Source: Chryseobacterium polytrichastri
Lineage (GTDB): Bacteria > Bacteroidota > Bacteroidia > Flavobacteriales > Weeksellaceae
Assembly: GCF_900142445.1 (NCBI RefSeq)
Contig: NZ_FRAV01000031.1
Location: 1-60,167 of the forward strand
Direction: 5' to 3'
DNA length: 60,167 bases
The position numbers and the translations under genes were made by a program. Numbering within the stretch: the first letter of the stretch is position 1; each line of letters begins with the position of its first letter. Below, in pieces: positions 52,236 to 60,167 of the stretch. The notes under the pieces are model-generated. The model was not told the origin of the DNA. It ran no database searches and saw nothing but the letters and a program-made list of their open reading frames with translations.

Positions 52236-55200
52236 TTACTTTATTAGCATTTTAGAAATTTGTGAAACTTCTGTAATTTGCCCAGTTGCAACCTTATTGG
52301 CAATGTTATAGATTTGCTGTACTGGTACTGTTTTTAGTCCATTTTGTTTTGCAAAATACATAAAGGCTTGAACTGCTGTCCTTTTATTTCCATCTACAAA
52401 CATATGTCCGTGTGATATGGACCTGAAAATTGATGCACCTTGCTCAGCAGCGGTATCATAATACATTGCAGAGTTAATAGCACTACTTGGACTACCATTT
52501 AATAAAACTCCTCCTCCCTCAGTTCCTACATTTATTGATACAATTTCATCAGCAAAAGAAGTAGGATTAAAAACCTTTGATTTACTAAATAGCATGCCAA
52601 AGCCTTTTCCTGCAACTTTTCCTATAATACCTCCAGCTAAAGCTCCAGCTGATATATTAACAGCTTCGTGTATAAATCTGTCATTAGCAGAATTATATTC
52701 TTTATGCTCTACAAAGTAATCATCGTCTCCTCCAAAAAATGAATTGACAGCATTACCTATTTGAGCCCCAAGATTACCTGTATTTTTATGGTATTTCTTT
52801 CCATCAATAGTTACAAGCGTTTTAAGTGATTCCTTTTCCGACATCCCAGAAGAAGAGCCCGCTTTACGAGCATTTTTCGTTTTAGGATCATCCGCTCCAT
52901 ACTGAGTAAAATTAAACCCACTAAAATAATTTTCAGAACTCGTAGACATATTCATCTGCATCGCTCTTACCATAGCTTGTGCAGCTTCTCCTGTATAAAC
53001 AGTTTCATTACCATCCGGATCAATAAACATGATCGGGTTGTTTACGGCATAATTGTAAGGACTATGTCTTCTGTACTTCTCAGCCATGGCATCAATAACA
53101 CCCCAACGTCCGATATCAGACATGTACATTCTTGCCCCGTAATCGTATTGGCCTGTCTCCTGAAGCTCCTTACCATTGTATTTATACGATTTGTAGCTTC
53201 CCTGTCCGAAATAGGCATTCCCTGTTTTCAGATGATTCATCCCGAAAGGATAATAATCATTGTTATCGGTAATTTCAAGAGCGCCCGCGCTGTTTCTCGC
53301 GAAACTTACCCTTACGTTTCCTAAATGATCTACGTACTGGTAAATATACTGATCTTTCTGATAATCGTAGAACCCTTCTGCGGTTGGAAAGAACTGCAAG
53401 TCGGGTGTTTTAAGATCTACAATAACTCCGCCACCGCCAAAAGGAGGATCAATTGTTGGGTCAATAGGATCAATAGGTCTATCCAGTGAAAAAGCCTGCG
53501 GCTGCATTGCTCTGCTGGATAACGAAGTAGCCTCAAGTATCTCCCAAGCACCACCTCCTCCTTTGAAATTTTCTGTTTTCAAATATTGAAACCCATCTAT
53601 ATAATCAGTTGTTTTTTTTGTAGTGGTAGAACCTGAAACACCTGTTAATACAGTCGTACTTTCTTTAACAAGCTTTGTTCCGTTTGCACTGTATCTGGTG
53701 TTGACGGTAACATTTTCACTTCCAATTTTATTCAATACCAAATGATTCGGAAGATCCAGATAATTGTACTTGATTGTAGAAATACCTTTATCAGGCATCG
53801 TGGTCATATTCCCATTCAAATCATAGGTGATGGTATTTCCTCCGCCTTCATACCCTGTAGGGTTTTGAGAAACATCATTAATAATCGTTACCTGATTTCC
53901 TCCTGTACCATACACATATCCTAAATTATCAATGACTGTAGCGGTATTGGTTCCACTTTCCAATACAGAGGTTCTGTACAGTTTGGAGATGTTTCCGTTT
54001 ACATCATAATCCAGAGATTCTGTATTTTCTTTGCTGTATGGGTTGTCAGGGTTTTGGTAATAGCCTGCGGATAATCTATTCAATCCATCATAAGCATACC
54101 CGTATCTTTTCGGGGTAATAGATGGATTTACACCAACTGTTTCTACTGCTCTCCAATCTACTTCTGTAATGTAACCGTTGTATTTCGGTTTTACATTTTT
54201 TCCTGAAAACTGAGTGGGATCAGGATTTTCAATTCCTTCTTTCTGGGTGTATTTAATTTTGTAAGAAAACAGTTTCCCTCCCAGATCAGGTAATGACATC
54301 TGATCTTTGTTGATATCCGTCATCCAGCCTCTGATGTTGTAGGCATAATCAATACTTTGAAGGTTATTTCCTACTTTTTTGTTCTTTAGCTGAGAGAGCT
54401 CATTGTATTCATTTTGAGTCAATAGTTGTTCCGGTTTACTATCTACCTGATGGTAATGCTGGAACAATCTGTTCTGGTTATCATATACAAAACGTTCTTT
54501 AATAATGATTCCTTCTTCATTAGGCTTTCTTACATGATAAGTATTAACTTTTTGGGGAATGCCTGCAAAATCAAGCTCAGATTCTGTTTTGGTATGACCA
54601 CCCAAATGGTTAATAGAATAGCTTCCTATTACTCTCCCTTTTTCATCATAATAACTAAAACCTTTCGTCCAGTTATTATCTTCAATGTTTCTTACATAGG
54701 AAGCTACAGGAAGTGTTCTGGTATTTTTACCCGTTGTACTTTGCCCCGGTTGTTTCAACACTTTCTGTCCACTAATGATTGAAGGGACTATTACCTCCGC
54801 TGGAAGTGTGGGATAGGTATCATAATAATTAACCGATAAAATGGTGATGCTTCCCGTAGGAAATGCATTTTTGGTGTAATAGATATTCTCTCCGTTTTGT
54901 ACGATCGGAGTAGTATCTTCTCTTTTCTCGTTATTGCCTGCATTGGCCACCATATTGTTAAGGGCAGTCTGCATCGCGATTCTTGTTGCCGTATTGGCAA
55001 AGAAACCTGAATAAACTATTCTTCCGAACTGGTCATATTTAGTGAAAGTCCATCCTTTTTGATTGAAATTATTGGTGGTAGATCTTAAGTTTGCATCCTG
55101 AGAAAGGATCAATCTGTTTTGTTTATCATACACCATAAATTCCCAACTCTTACCCGGGATCTTCTTTTCTACCAGTCTGTTTTTACTGTCATACCTGTAT

Positions 55201-56000
55201 TGATAACAAAGGTTGTCTAAGGTCCCCTCCGGAATAGTTCCTAAAACAGAAGTCAATGGTGGGATCACAAAAGCCAATTGCTTATAGTCATTATACACAT
55301 AATAGGTATCTGCATATTGGGAAGCATTGATTACTTTTCTGATCAATACCGTTTGTCCTGAACCGTCTTTAAATTCTATGGTTGTATTACCATCTTCATC
55401 GGTTACAGAATTTTTAACCAATTGCGCTGTCGGATATTCGGAAATATTCCCAATACTTCCAGAGTAATATTTTTCGGTAGAATTCCAAAGCGTAGAGATC
55501 TCATATTTTTTCACGTGATCTGCCTGACTGTTGAGATCATAGCCAAAAGTGATGGGTTTGTCTGTCCATGTATTTCCTACCTGTTTTTGTTGTAAAACCC
55601 TTTCCAAAGGAGAGTTTTCCAATATTTTTTCAGTATAGGTTTTTTCTCCCGCATAAAAATTGGTAGCATCCGATACGGGATAAGGACTCACTCCTGAAAC
55701 CTGAGGATAAATATTTCCGTTCGCTGTAGATGATTGCGGAACCGGAAGATATTCTCTCGTCTGTCTTCCCAGTTCATCATAGACAATGGGGGTTACGATA
55801 TCTTTTCCTGTAGGAGAAGATTTTACACTGATGACCTGTTTTGGTCTTCCCAAGAAGTCAAAATACTGAACCGTTTCAATCTTTTTGACGCAGGTAGAAT
55901 CTAAACAGGTGGTACTCTGTATATAATTTTCTGAATTTGTTTGTGCGTGACATACAATGGCAACAAACAATATGCTGAATATATTTAATATCTTTTTCAT
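52236..56000 (-). CDS. RHS-repeat polymorphic toxin with Fic/Doc-type tip
   Basis: The 1254-residue protein has a signal peptide (residues 1-19, ending CHAQ) and a DUF6443 N-terminal domain (ETVQYFDFLGRPKQVISV near 43). Many YD/RHS repeats follow (YDELGRQTREYLPVP, YDKQNRLILSQD, YAYDGLNRLSAGYY). The conserved RHS core is near 915-1010 (DHLGNVRVSFARN, YYPFGMNHLK, FIDPDGNE). The variable C-terminus ends in a Fic/Doc motif HMFVDGNKR with His1199, followed by about 47 residues. Fic enzymes transfer AMP or phosphate to target proteins. The RHS shell would carry the toxin; no PAAR or VgrG gene is adjacent. An 80-residue immunity candidate follows. Confidence 0.88.
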   Translation of the reverse strand: MKKILNIFSILFVAIVCHAQTNSENYIQSTTCLDSTCVKKIETVQYFDFLGRPKQVISVKSSPTGKDIVTPIVYDELGRQTREYLPVPQSSTANGNIYPQVSGVSPYPVSDATNFYAGEKTYTEKILENSPLERVLQQKQVGNTWTDKPITFGYDLNSQADHVKKYEISTLWNSTEKYYSGSIGNISEYPTAQLVKNSVTDEDGNTTIEFKDGSGQTVLIRKVINASQYADTYYVYNDYKQLAFVIPPLTSVLGTIPEGTLDNLCYQYRYDSKNRLVEKKIPGKSWEFMVYDKQNRLILSQDANLRSTTNNFNQKGWTFTKYDQFGRIVYSGFFANTATRIAMQTALNNMVANAGNNEKREDTTPIVQNGENIYYTKNAFPTGSITILSVNYYDTYPTLPAEVIVPSIISGQKVLKQPGQSTTGKNTRTLPVASYVRNIEDNNWTKGFSYYDEKGRVIGSYSINHLGGHTKTESELDFAGIPQKVNTYHVRKPNEEGIIIKERFVYDNQNRLFQHYHQVDSKPEQLLTQNEYNELSQLKNKKVGNNLQSIDYAYNIRGWMTDINKDQMSLPDLGGKLFSYKIKYTQKEGIENPDPTQFSGKNVKPKYNGYITEVDWRAVETVGVNPSITPKRYGYAYDGLNRLSAGYYQNPDNPYSKENTESLDYDVNGNISKLYRTSVLESGTNTATVIDNLGYVYGTGGNQVTIINDVSQNPTGYEGGGNTITYDLNGNMTTMPDKGISTIKYNYLDLPNHLVLNKIGSENVTVNTRYSANGTKLVKESTTVLTGVSGSTTTKKTTDYIDGFQYLKTENFKGGGGAWEILEATSLSSRAMQPQAFSLDRPIDPIDPTIDPPFGGGGVIVDLKTPDLQFFPTAEGFYDYQKDQYIYQYVDHLGNVRVSFARNSAGALEITDNNDYYPFGMNHLKTGNAYFGQGSYKSYKYNGKELQETGQYDYGARMYMSDIGRWGVIDAMAEKYRRHSPYNYAVNNPIMFIDPDGNETVYTGEAAQAMVRAMQMNMSTSSENYFSGFNFTQYGADDPKTKNARKAGSSSGMSEKESLKTLVTIDGKKYHKNTGNLGAQIGNAVNSFFGGDDDYFVEHKEYNSANDRFIHEAVNISAGALAGGIIGKVAGKGFGMLFSKSKVFNPTSFADEIVSINVGTEGGGVLLNGSPSSAINSAMYYDTAAEQGASIFRSISHGHMFVDGNKRTAVQAFMYFAKQNGLKTVPVQQIYNIANKVATGQITEVSQISKMLIK
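52932..53186 (-). repeat. RHS core 3'-end repeat, parental copy (255 bp)
   Basis: The matching block inside the full-length RHS gene. Recombination between this block and 51357-51611 would replace the Fic tip with the ParB-like tip in frame and delete the Fic cassette plus R1. Confidence 0.85.
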
Positions 56001-56079
56001 AATTGATAATAGGTAAGTAATAAATTATGGGGTCATTGGTAAAATAATTACTCATAGCCCTTTACTTATTACTCATAAA

Positions 56080-58905
56080 TTATTGTTTGTAGTTGTATTT
56101 ATATTTCTTTAGAACCTTTCCTTTTTCATCAACAATCTGATCGAGTCTGCCGGCTTTATCGTACTGATACATTTCACGGATACCTGATGGTGGGGTCATA
56201 CTTTTCATCCCAATCAAAGGATCATAAACATAAGTGGTGATCTGATAATTTCCGAGGGCTGAATTATTTCTGAAAAGATCCAAAGCATTCTGAAAACTTT
56301 GCTCTGAACTCACATCAATATCGGCGTCAGATTTAGAGACAATATCTGCGATGTAGGTTGATACTTGATCATACGTTGCGCCTTCAATTTTGGCAATAGG
56401 CTGCGTTTTGCTGTATCCCCAAACCACTGAAACCGGAATACCTTCTTTTGTGGTGTACTGTTCTAAATTCCCTTTGCTGTCATATCGGTTGAAAGTAACT
56501 TCTTCGGCAAGGTTATTCTGAGTATCATAAGATACCGCAGAGCTTGGTAATTTATTGACCGGATTATCATACTTTGTTTCAGCTCTGGACATTAATTTCC
56601 CGTTATCAGAAGCGTTTTTCTTGATGATTGAGGTTGTTTCCAATGGAATACCGATGATATTGGCATTAATCAACTTTTGGTTGTTTTTATCTAAGGCATA
56701 TTGGTACGTGGTTTCCTGAATACTTCCGTCGAAAGAAGTGACTCTTTCTAGATTAGGAGCGTAGTTATTAGAATTTTTAACAACTTCTTTTTTTGTTTCT
56801 GCAAATCCCGAATCAAAGAAATTTCTTGATGTTACCTTCTCTTCTTTAGTCCAAACTGTTTTCACTTGAAAGAAACCTCCCGGCAGGTAATATTCAGGAC
56901 CATTAAAATCCTGTATTGTATAGTCAAAAATACTTTCGGATAATTTTTGATTGGCATCATTATAAACTTCCGTTTTTTCTGCTAACCCTCCTCTTGTTAA
57001 ATTATAGTTTGGCCAAAATTGATTACCTTGAGAAGGGAAGGCGTCAGGTGCTTTGAAATAGTATTTGGTATATCCTGTATTATTTCCATTGGAAACTTTT
57101 ACATTTTTATAGATCATACTTGGAGCTGCTGCGATTATTCCATTCAATGTACCGCCATCCACAAAATACCCACTAGAAACGGTAGGGTTAGTGAAAAAAT
57201 TATAATCGTATTCTTCAAACTTTGTGGGAATAGAATCAGTATGTACTGTTGAAACCTCCTGATTAAAATATTTTATCTTTTTTATACGAGGAAGTCCTTC
57301 TTTACTATGCTTCCATGTTGAAATTTCTACCGGTTCCGCCAAATGCTTTGCCTCAAAATAAACTTCCCCATAAGGGATTGTAATACTTGGATCAGCACTT
57401 ACCAGAGAGACATAATATTCGCCTGCATCTGCTGCTAAAAATGGGATAAGTTGTCTGGTAGGATAATCGGGATCAGGATCTACAGCAGGACCAATGTTAA
57501 TAGGTACCGGTTGATAAACGCTTCCCACTTTTTTATAAAATGCAAGAGACCAATAGTTACCCGCTATCTGCCCTGCACTAATATCTACAGCTACATAATA
57601 AGGAGCATAAGGAAAGGTACTTCCATTATTAACAGGTACTGTGAAGAAGTGTTTTTTAATAACATTACTGATCTTTGTAAAAGAAACATTCCCCATATCT
57701 ACTTCCGGGGTTGTCCATTTTTTTTCTTCTATAGAATAATTAGGAATAAAATCAAAATCATACTGAATAGTACCTCCTGTAGGTAATTCAACCCGAGTAA
57801 GTACGGAGGGAACAATAAGTTCAGGATTGGTTTCAAATCCCGGAGGGGTGCTGTAAGCAGCATTTCTGTATGTGAATTTTGTTTTTTCGAGCTCCATACC
57901 ATCAGCACTTACTTTACTGAAAGATTGTAATCCTGTTTCAAAAGTATATTTTGAAACAAACTGATTGGTTGGTGTTTTTAATAATGCAGTTTTTAGTCTG
58001 TATTTATCAAATTTAGAAGGAGCATTTTCATCTTTAGTATATCCAAATTCTATAATCCCTCTGTCTTTTGACTCAATACGGGTAAGTTTGTTAGTCAATG
58101 ATTCTATAACAGTCGGTCTGTCTGGCACATAAATCGTTTCTTTTTCATAGCTGTATTTTACAAGCTCTTTATTGTTTTCATCAACGATAGAGGTTAAAAA
58201 GAAAGCACTTCGGTAATTTCCATTAATATATTGAGGTCCTCCATTACCACTGGTACGGCCCCATGCCCAAACTTTTGCTATGGATACGTTATACGTTTGA
58301 AATTTATATTGTATTCCTCTGTCATTGGTAATGGCTAGAGAATCTAAAATAAGGGTAGCATCATTACTTGAGCGATAATATTTAATTTTTGATGTAGTTG
58401 GAGTCAGATTTACCAATTCAAAGGTATCTGTCCCCTTAATACTATCAACTGTTCTGATAAATCTAAATTTTCCTGATTCTCCGGGAATAGAATAGTTATA
58501 GAGGTCATCAAAAGGATTTTTAGTATAATAATGAACGCTCTTGTCACTAAATGGTTCATCAAAATCACTGACTATCTCCCTTGAGATCACTCCCTGTCCC
58601 ATGAGTGACCACCCTTGGCCCAGATCTCCGGTCCATTGATCATTCGTAACATTGGCGGCATGATAGTTCAATCCAAGATTAATGTTTACACCATTACTGT
58701 TTGTTGGGAGACTAAATAGCCCGTAAGAAATATCAGGAATCCCTGTTTGTATAGAAACAGGTACATTCTTATAGGTTGAAAGTGACGAAATAGAAGGCAC
58801 AGGCTGAGTTACTCCCGTACTATAACTTGGATTAGGAGTTTGTGCAAAACACAATCCCATAATCCCTATTCCTAGGGCTGTTATTATTTTTTTTAATATT
58901 TTCAT
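56080..58905 (-). CDS. YD-shell / SpvB-like secreted protein
   Basis: The 941-residue protein has a signal peptide (residues 1-21, ending LCFAQ). The N-terminal part has the pattern LNYHAANVTNDQW then GDLGQGWSLMGQGVISREI, typical of Bacteroidota RHS/SpvB-like shell proteins. Beta-strand-rich sequence follows, and it ends with YD-type repeats (YQYDKAGRLDQIVDEKGKVL, YKYNYKQ). It has no RHS core hallmark, no toxin tip and no T9SS domain. It sits between the beta-propeller protein (2-nt gap) and the RHS toxin (79-nt gap), so it is probably a companion shell or carrier part of the same system. Confidence 0.75.
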   Translation of the reverse strand: MKILKKIITALGIGIMGLCFAQTPNPSYSTGVTQPVPSISSLSTYKNVPVSIQTGIPDISYGLFSLPTNSNGVNINLGLNYHAANVTNDQWTGDLGQGWSLMGQGVISREIVSDFDEPFSDKSVHYYTKNPFDDLYNYSIPGESGKFRFIRTVDSIKGTDTFELVNLTPTTSKIKYYRSSNDATLILDSLAITNDRGIQYKFQTYNVSIAKVWAWGRTSGNGGPQYINGNYRSAFFLTSIVDENNKELVKYSYEKETIYVPDRPTVIESLTNKLTRIESKDRGIIEFGYTKDENAPSKFDKYRLKTALLKTPTNQFVSKYTFETGLQSFSKVSADGMELEKTKFTYRNAAYSTPPGFETNPELIVPSVLTRVELPTGGTIQYDFDFIPNYSIEEKKWTTPEVDMGNVSFTKISNVIKKHFFTVPVNNGSTFPYAPYYVAVDISAGQIAGNYWSLAFYKKVGSVYQPVPINIGPAVDPDPDYPTRQLIPFLAADAGEYYVSLVSADPSITIPYGEVYFEAKHLAEPVEISTWKHSKEGLPRIKKIKYFNQEVSTVHTDSIPTKFEEYDYNFFTNPTVSSGYFVDGGTLNGIIAAAPSMIYKNVKVSNGNNTGYTKYYFKAPDAFPSQGNQFWPNYNLTRGGLAEKTEVYNDANQKLSESIFDYTIQDFNGPEYYLPGGFFQVKTVWTKEEKVTSRNFFDSGFAETKKEVVKNSNNYAPNLERVTSFDGSIQETTYQYALDKNNQKLINANIIGIPLETTSIIKKNASDNGKLMSRAETKYDNPVNKLPSSAVSYDTQNNLAEEVTFNRYDSKGNLEQYTTKEGIPVSVVWGYSKTQPIAKIEGATYDQVSTYIADIVSKSDADIDVSSEQSFQNALDLFRNNSALGNYQITTYVYDPLIGMKSMTPPSGIREMYQYDKAGRLDQIVDEKGKVLKKYKYNYKQ

Positions 58906-58907
58906 TC

Positions 58908-60167
58908 TTATTGTTTAATCAGTTTAGCATTAGCCGCTTTATTCGTATCCGTTTTTATTGTGATGAGATAAGCTCCCTGAATCAAAGCCTGAGTATTAAT
59001 TTTAGTCACCTTATTCTTCGTTTTCAGACTTTGCAACTGTCTTCCACTCATATCATACAAAGAAATATCAGCTTCCTTGAAATCAAAACCTATTTCCACA
59101 TATGCATAATCTGAAACAGGATTTGGATAAATCTTGATATCTTGTTTTACAATCAATTGGTCAATCTGCTTATCTCCAAGCTTAATGATCTTCCAGTTTT
59201 CTTTTCCAAGTTCCTCAGCGCTGGTTCCTGCTAAAATGATGGAACCATCTCTGTTAAGCTTAATATCAGATAACCTTTCTTCTTTCTTACTGGATTCGCC
59301 TTTGACATGTTTTCTCCATTCTTCATTCCCATTCTGATCTAAATACAACATCCAAAAAGTTTCATCATAGGTTTGTATCCTTCCCTCGGATTGCGTATAT
59401 CCGCCTAGTAAAATGCTTTTTGAAGTTTTATCATCTGAGCCATGTAAAACACTCATTCCCATGAGTACATCTCTGTTCTTGAAGTTGTAAGATTTTTGCC
59501 AAATTTCTTCACCTTTGTCATTAAGAGATATCAACCATAGATCTGTACCTTCTTCAATGCCAACGGTTTTATTTCCTGATCTCTCAGATCTTGATTCTCC
59601 TCCAATTAAAAAGCCTGTTGAAGTTAATGCCAATGTTCTCAAATGATCGTCGCCTTTTCCTCCGAAGTTCTTTTCCCATTCAACTTTGCCGTCTTTGTTA
59701 AGTTTGATGATCCAATAATCTCCTTCGCCAAAGTTTTCAGTTTTCTTTGAACCACCCATACCACTTCTTGAGTATATCCCAAGCAAAGCACCTCCGTCAC
59801 GCGTTGGAATCATTTTTTCTACTTCATCTAATCCTTTTCCTCCAAAAATAGATTGTGATAATTCTTTTCCGTTTTTGTCAAGTTTTATAATTAAAACATC
59901 TTTAGATCCATAACCTTTAGCTGAGTTTTGCACATTACCCGCAACAAAGAATCCTAAATCTGTCGTTTGAATAACTGATCTTGCTTCTTCATCGGCTGAA
60001 CTCCCTAAAGTTTTTTGCCATAATTCGTCTCCAAATTCATTAAGCCTTATGAGCCACAAATCCGAACCTCCTTTAGAATCATCTTTTTTATCCAGACCTT
60101 TTCCGCTGTAAGAAGTTCCTGCCAAAAGAAATCCTCCTTCTTGAGTTGCTACCGTTGCTGAAAGAAA
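58908..60167 (-). CDS. T9SS-secreted beta-propeller-like protein (5' end outside the window)
   Basis: The frame is open to the window edge; the visible 419 residues begin FLSATVATQEGGFLLAGTSY. Repeats with GGSDLWLIRLNEFGDELWQK, ADEEARSVIQTTDLGFFVAG and similar units of about 50 residues suggest a beta-propeller, as in the Delta-60/T9SS repeat proteins. The C-terminus is a T9SS type A sorting domain (IKIYPNPVSDYAYVEIGFDF, ending NAKLIKQ). It ends 2 nt before the YD-shell gene and probably leads the toxin operon. The start is not in the window. Confidence 0.82.
   Translation of the reverse strand, partial: FLSATVATQEGGFLLAGTSYSGKGLDKKDDSKGGSDLWLIRLNEFGDELWQKTLGSSADEEARSVIQTTDLGFFVAGNVQNSAKGYGSKDVLIIKLDKNGKELSQSIFGGKGLDEVEKMIPTRDGGALLGIYSRSGMGGSKKTENFGEGDYWIIKLNKDGKVEWEKNFGGKGDDHLRTLALTSTGFLIGGESRSERSGNKTVGIEEGTDLWLISLNDKGEEIWQKSYNFKNRDVLMGMSVLHGSDDKTSKSILLGGYTQSEGRIQTYDETFWMLYLDQNGNEEWRKHVKGESSKKEERLSDIKLNRDGSIILAGTSAEELGKENWKIIKLGDKQIDQLIVKQDIKIYPNPVSDYAYVEIGFDFKEADISLYDMSGRQLQSLKTKNKVTKINTQALIQGAYLITIKTDTNKAANAKLIKQ

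Noticed and set aside
54426..54782. 118-codon plus-strand frame inside the RHS gene
   Set aside because: Antisense to YD repeats; no start signal and no recognisable domain.
1..60167. CRISPR arrays, tRNA or rRNA genes, integrase attachment sites
   Set aside because: No regularly spaced direct repeats, no cloverleaf-like sequence ending in a T-arm, and no integrase gene were seen while reading the gaps. I cannot run a tRNA or covariance search, so small RNAs could be missed.

Overview
The window looks like a chromosomal stretch of a Bacteroidota flavobacterium, most likely Weeksellaceae and close to Chryseobacterium. Reasons: AT-rich DNA; promoters of the TTG / TAnnTTTG type; very few Shine-Dalgarno sites; Bacteroidota marker families (PUR-alpha-like DUF3276, DUF2480, DUF6452/DUF6048, IPExxxVDY, bTHX, long NusB); several proteins with C-terminal type IX secretion (T9SS) sorting domains. 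This placement comes from family recognition, not from a search.

Layout. 1-99 is the start of an ISAon1-like transposase gene cut by the window edge. 200-5200 holds DUF3276, an ABC exporter, the nusB-DUF1573-yajC run and a DprE2-like reductase. 5390-9701 holds an MscS channel, a secreted protein, a small membrane protein and aspS. 9994-13038 holds a MATE exporter, bTHX, DUF937 and DUF2480 genes. 13166-16221 holds lpxB, preceded by a possible coupled 12-codon leader, and comEC. 16314-19902 is a complete succinate dehydrogenase operon (sdhCAB) with a textbook flavobacterial promoter and a terminator. 19986-24714 holds a thioredoxin-fold lipoprotein without the redox cysteines, rlmD, the DUF6452/DUF6048 pair and a lipoprotein.

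24802-34482 is a block of three large T9SS-exported proteins: an M43 metalloprotease, an M12B-like metalloprotease and a fibronectin-type-III adhesin-like protein. Between the two proteases lies a broken copy of a sorting-domain 3' end together with its terminator. 34580-38017 (minus strand) holds coaE, a metallo-beta-lactamase-fold hydrolase, a PaiB-like protein and ruvB. 38155-41796 holds the last two histidine-degradation enzymes (hutI, hutG) and a semialdehyde dehydrogenase. 41983-43106 is an unrecognised lipoprotein plus small-protein pair. 43166-47346 (minus) is a compact acpP-fabF-rnc-IPExxxVDY-pyk operon. 47759-49532 is an SDR gene and an AraC-type regulator.

The most striking region is the right end, read on the minus strand (60167 down to about 49850). 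A T9SS beta-propeller-like protein, a 941-residue YD-shell protein and a 1254-residue RHS protein form a row. The RHS protein ends in a Fic/Doc-type toxin tip and is followed by a small putative immunity gene. Next comes an orphan cassette: 255 bp of near-identical RHS core fused to a different tip with a ParB/sulfiredoxin-like motif, one-base coupled to its own putative immunity gene. Two diverged copies of a roughly 300-bp repeat, each with a terminator and a covarying hairpin, bracket the orphan cassette. This looks like a polymorphic toxin locus that stores an alternative tip and can swap it by recombination.
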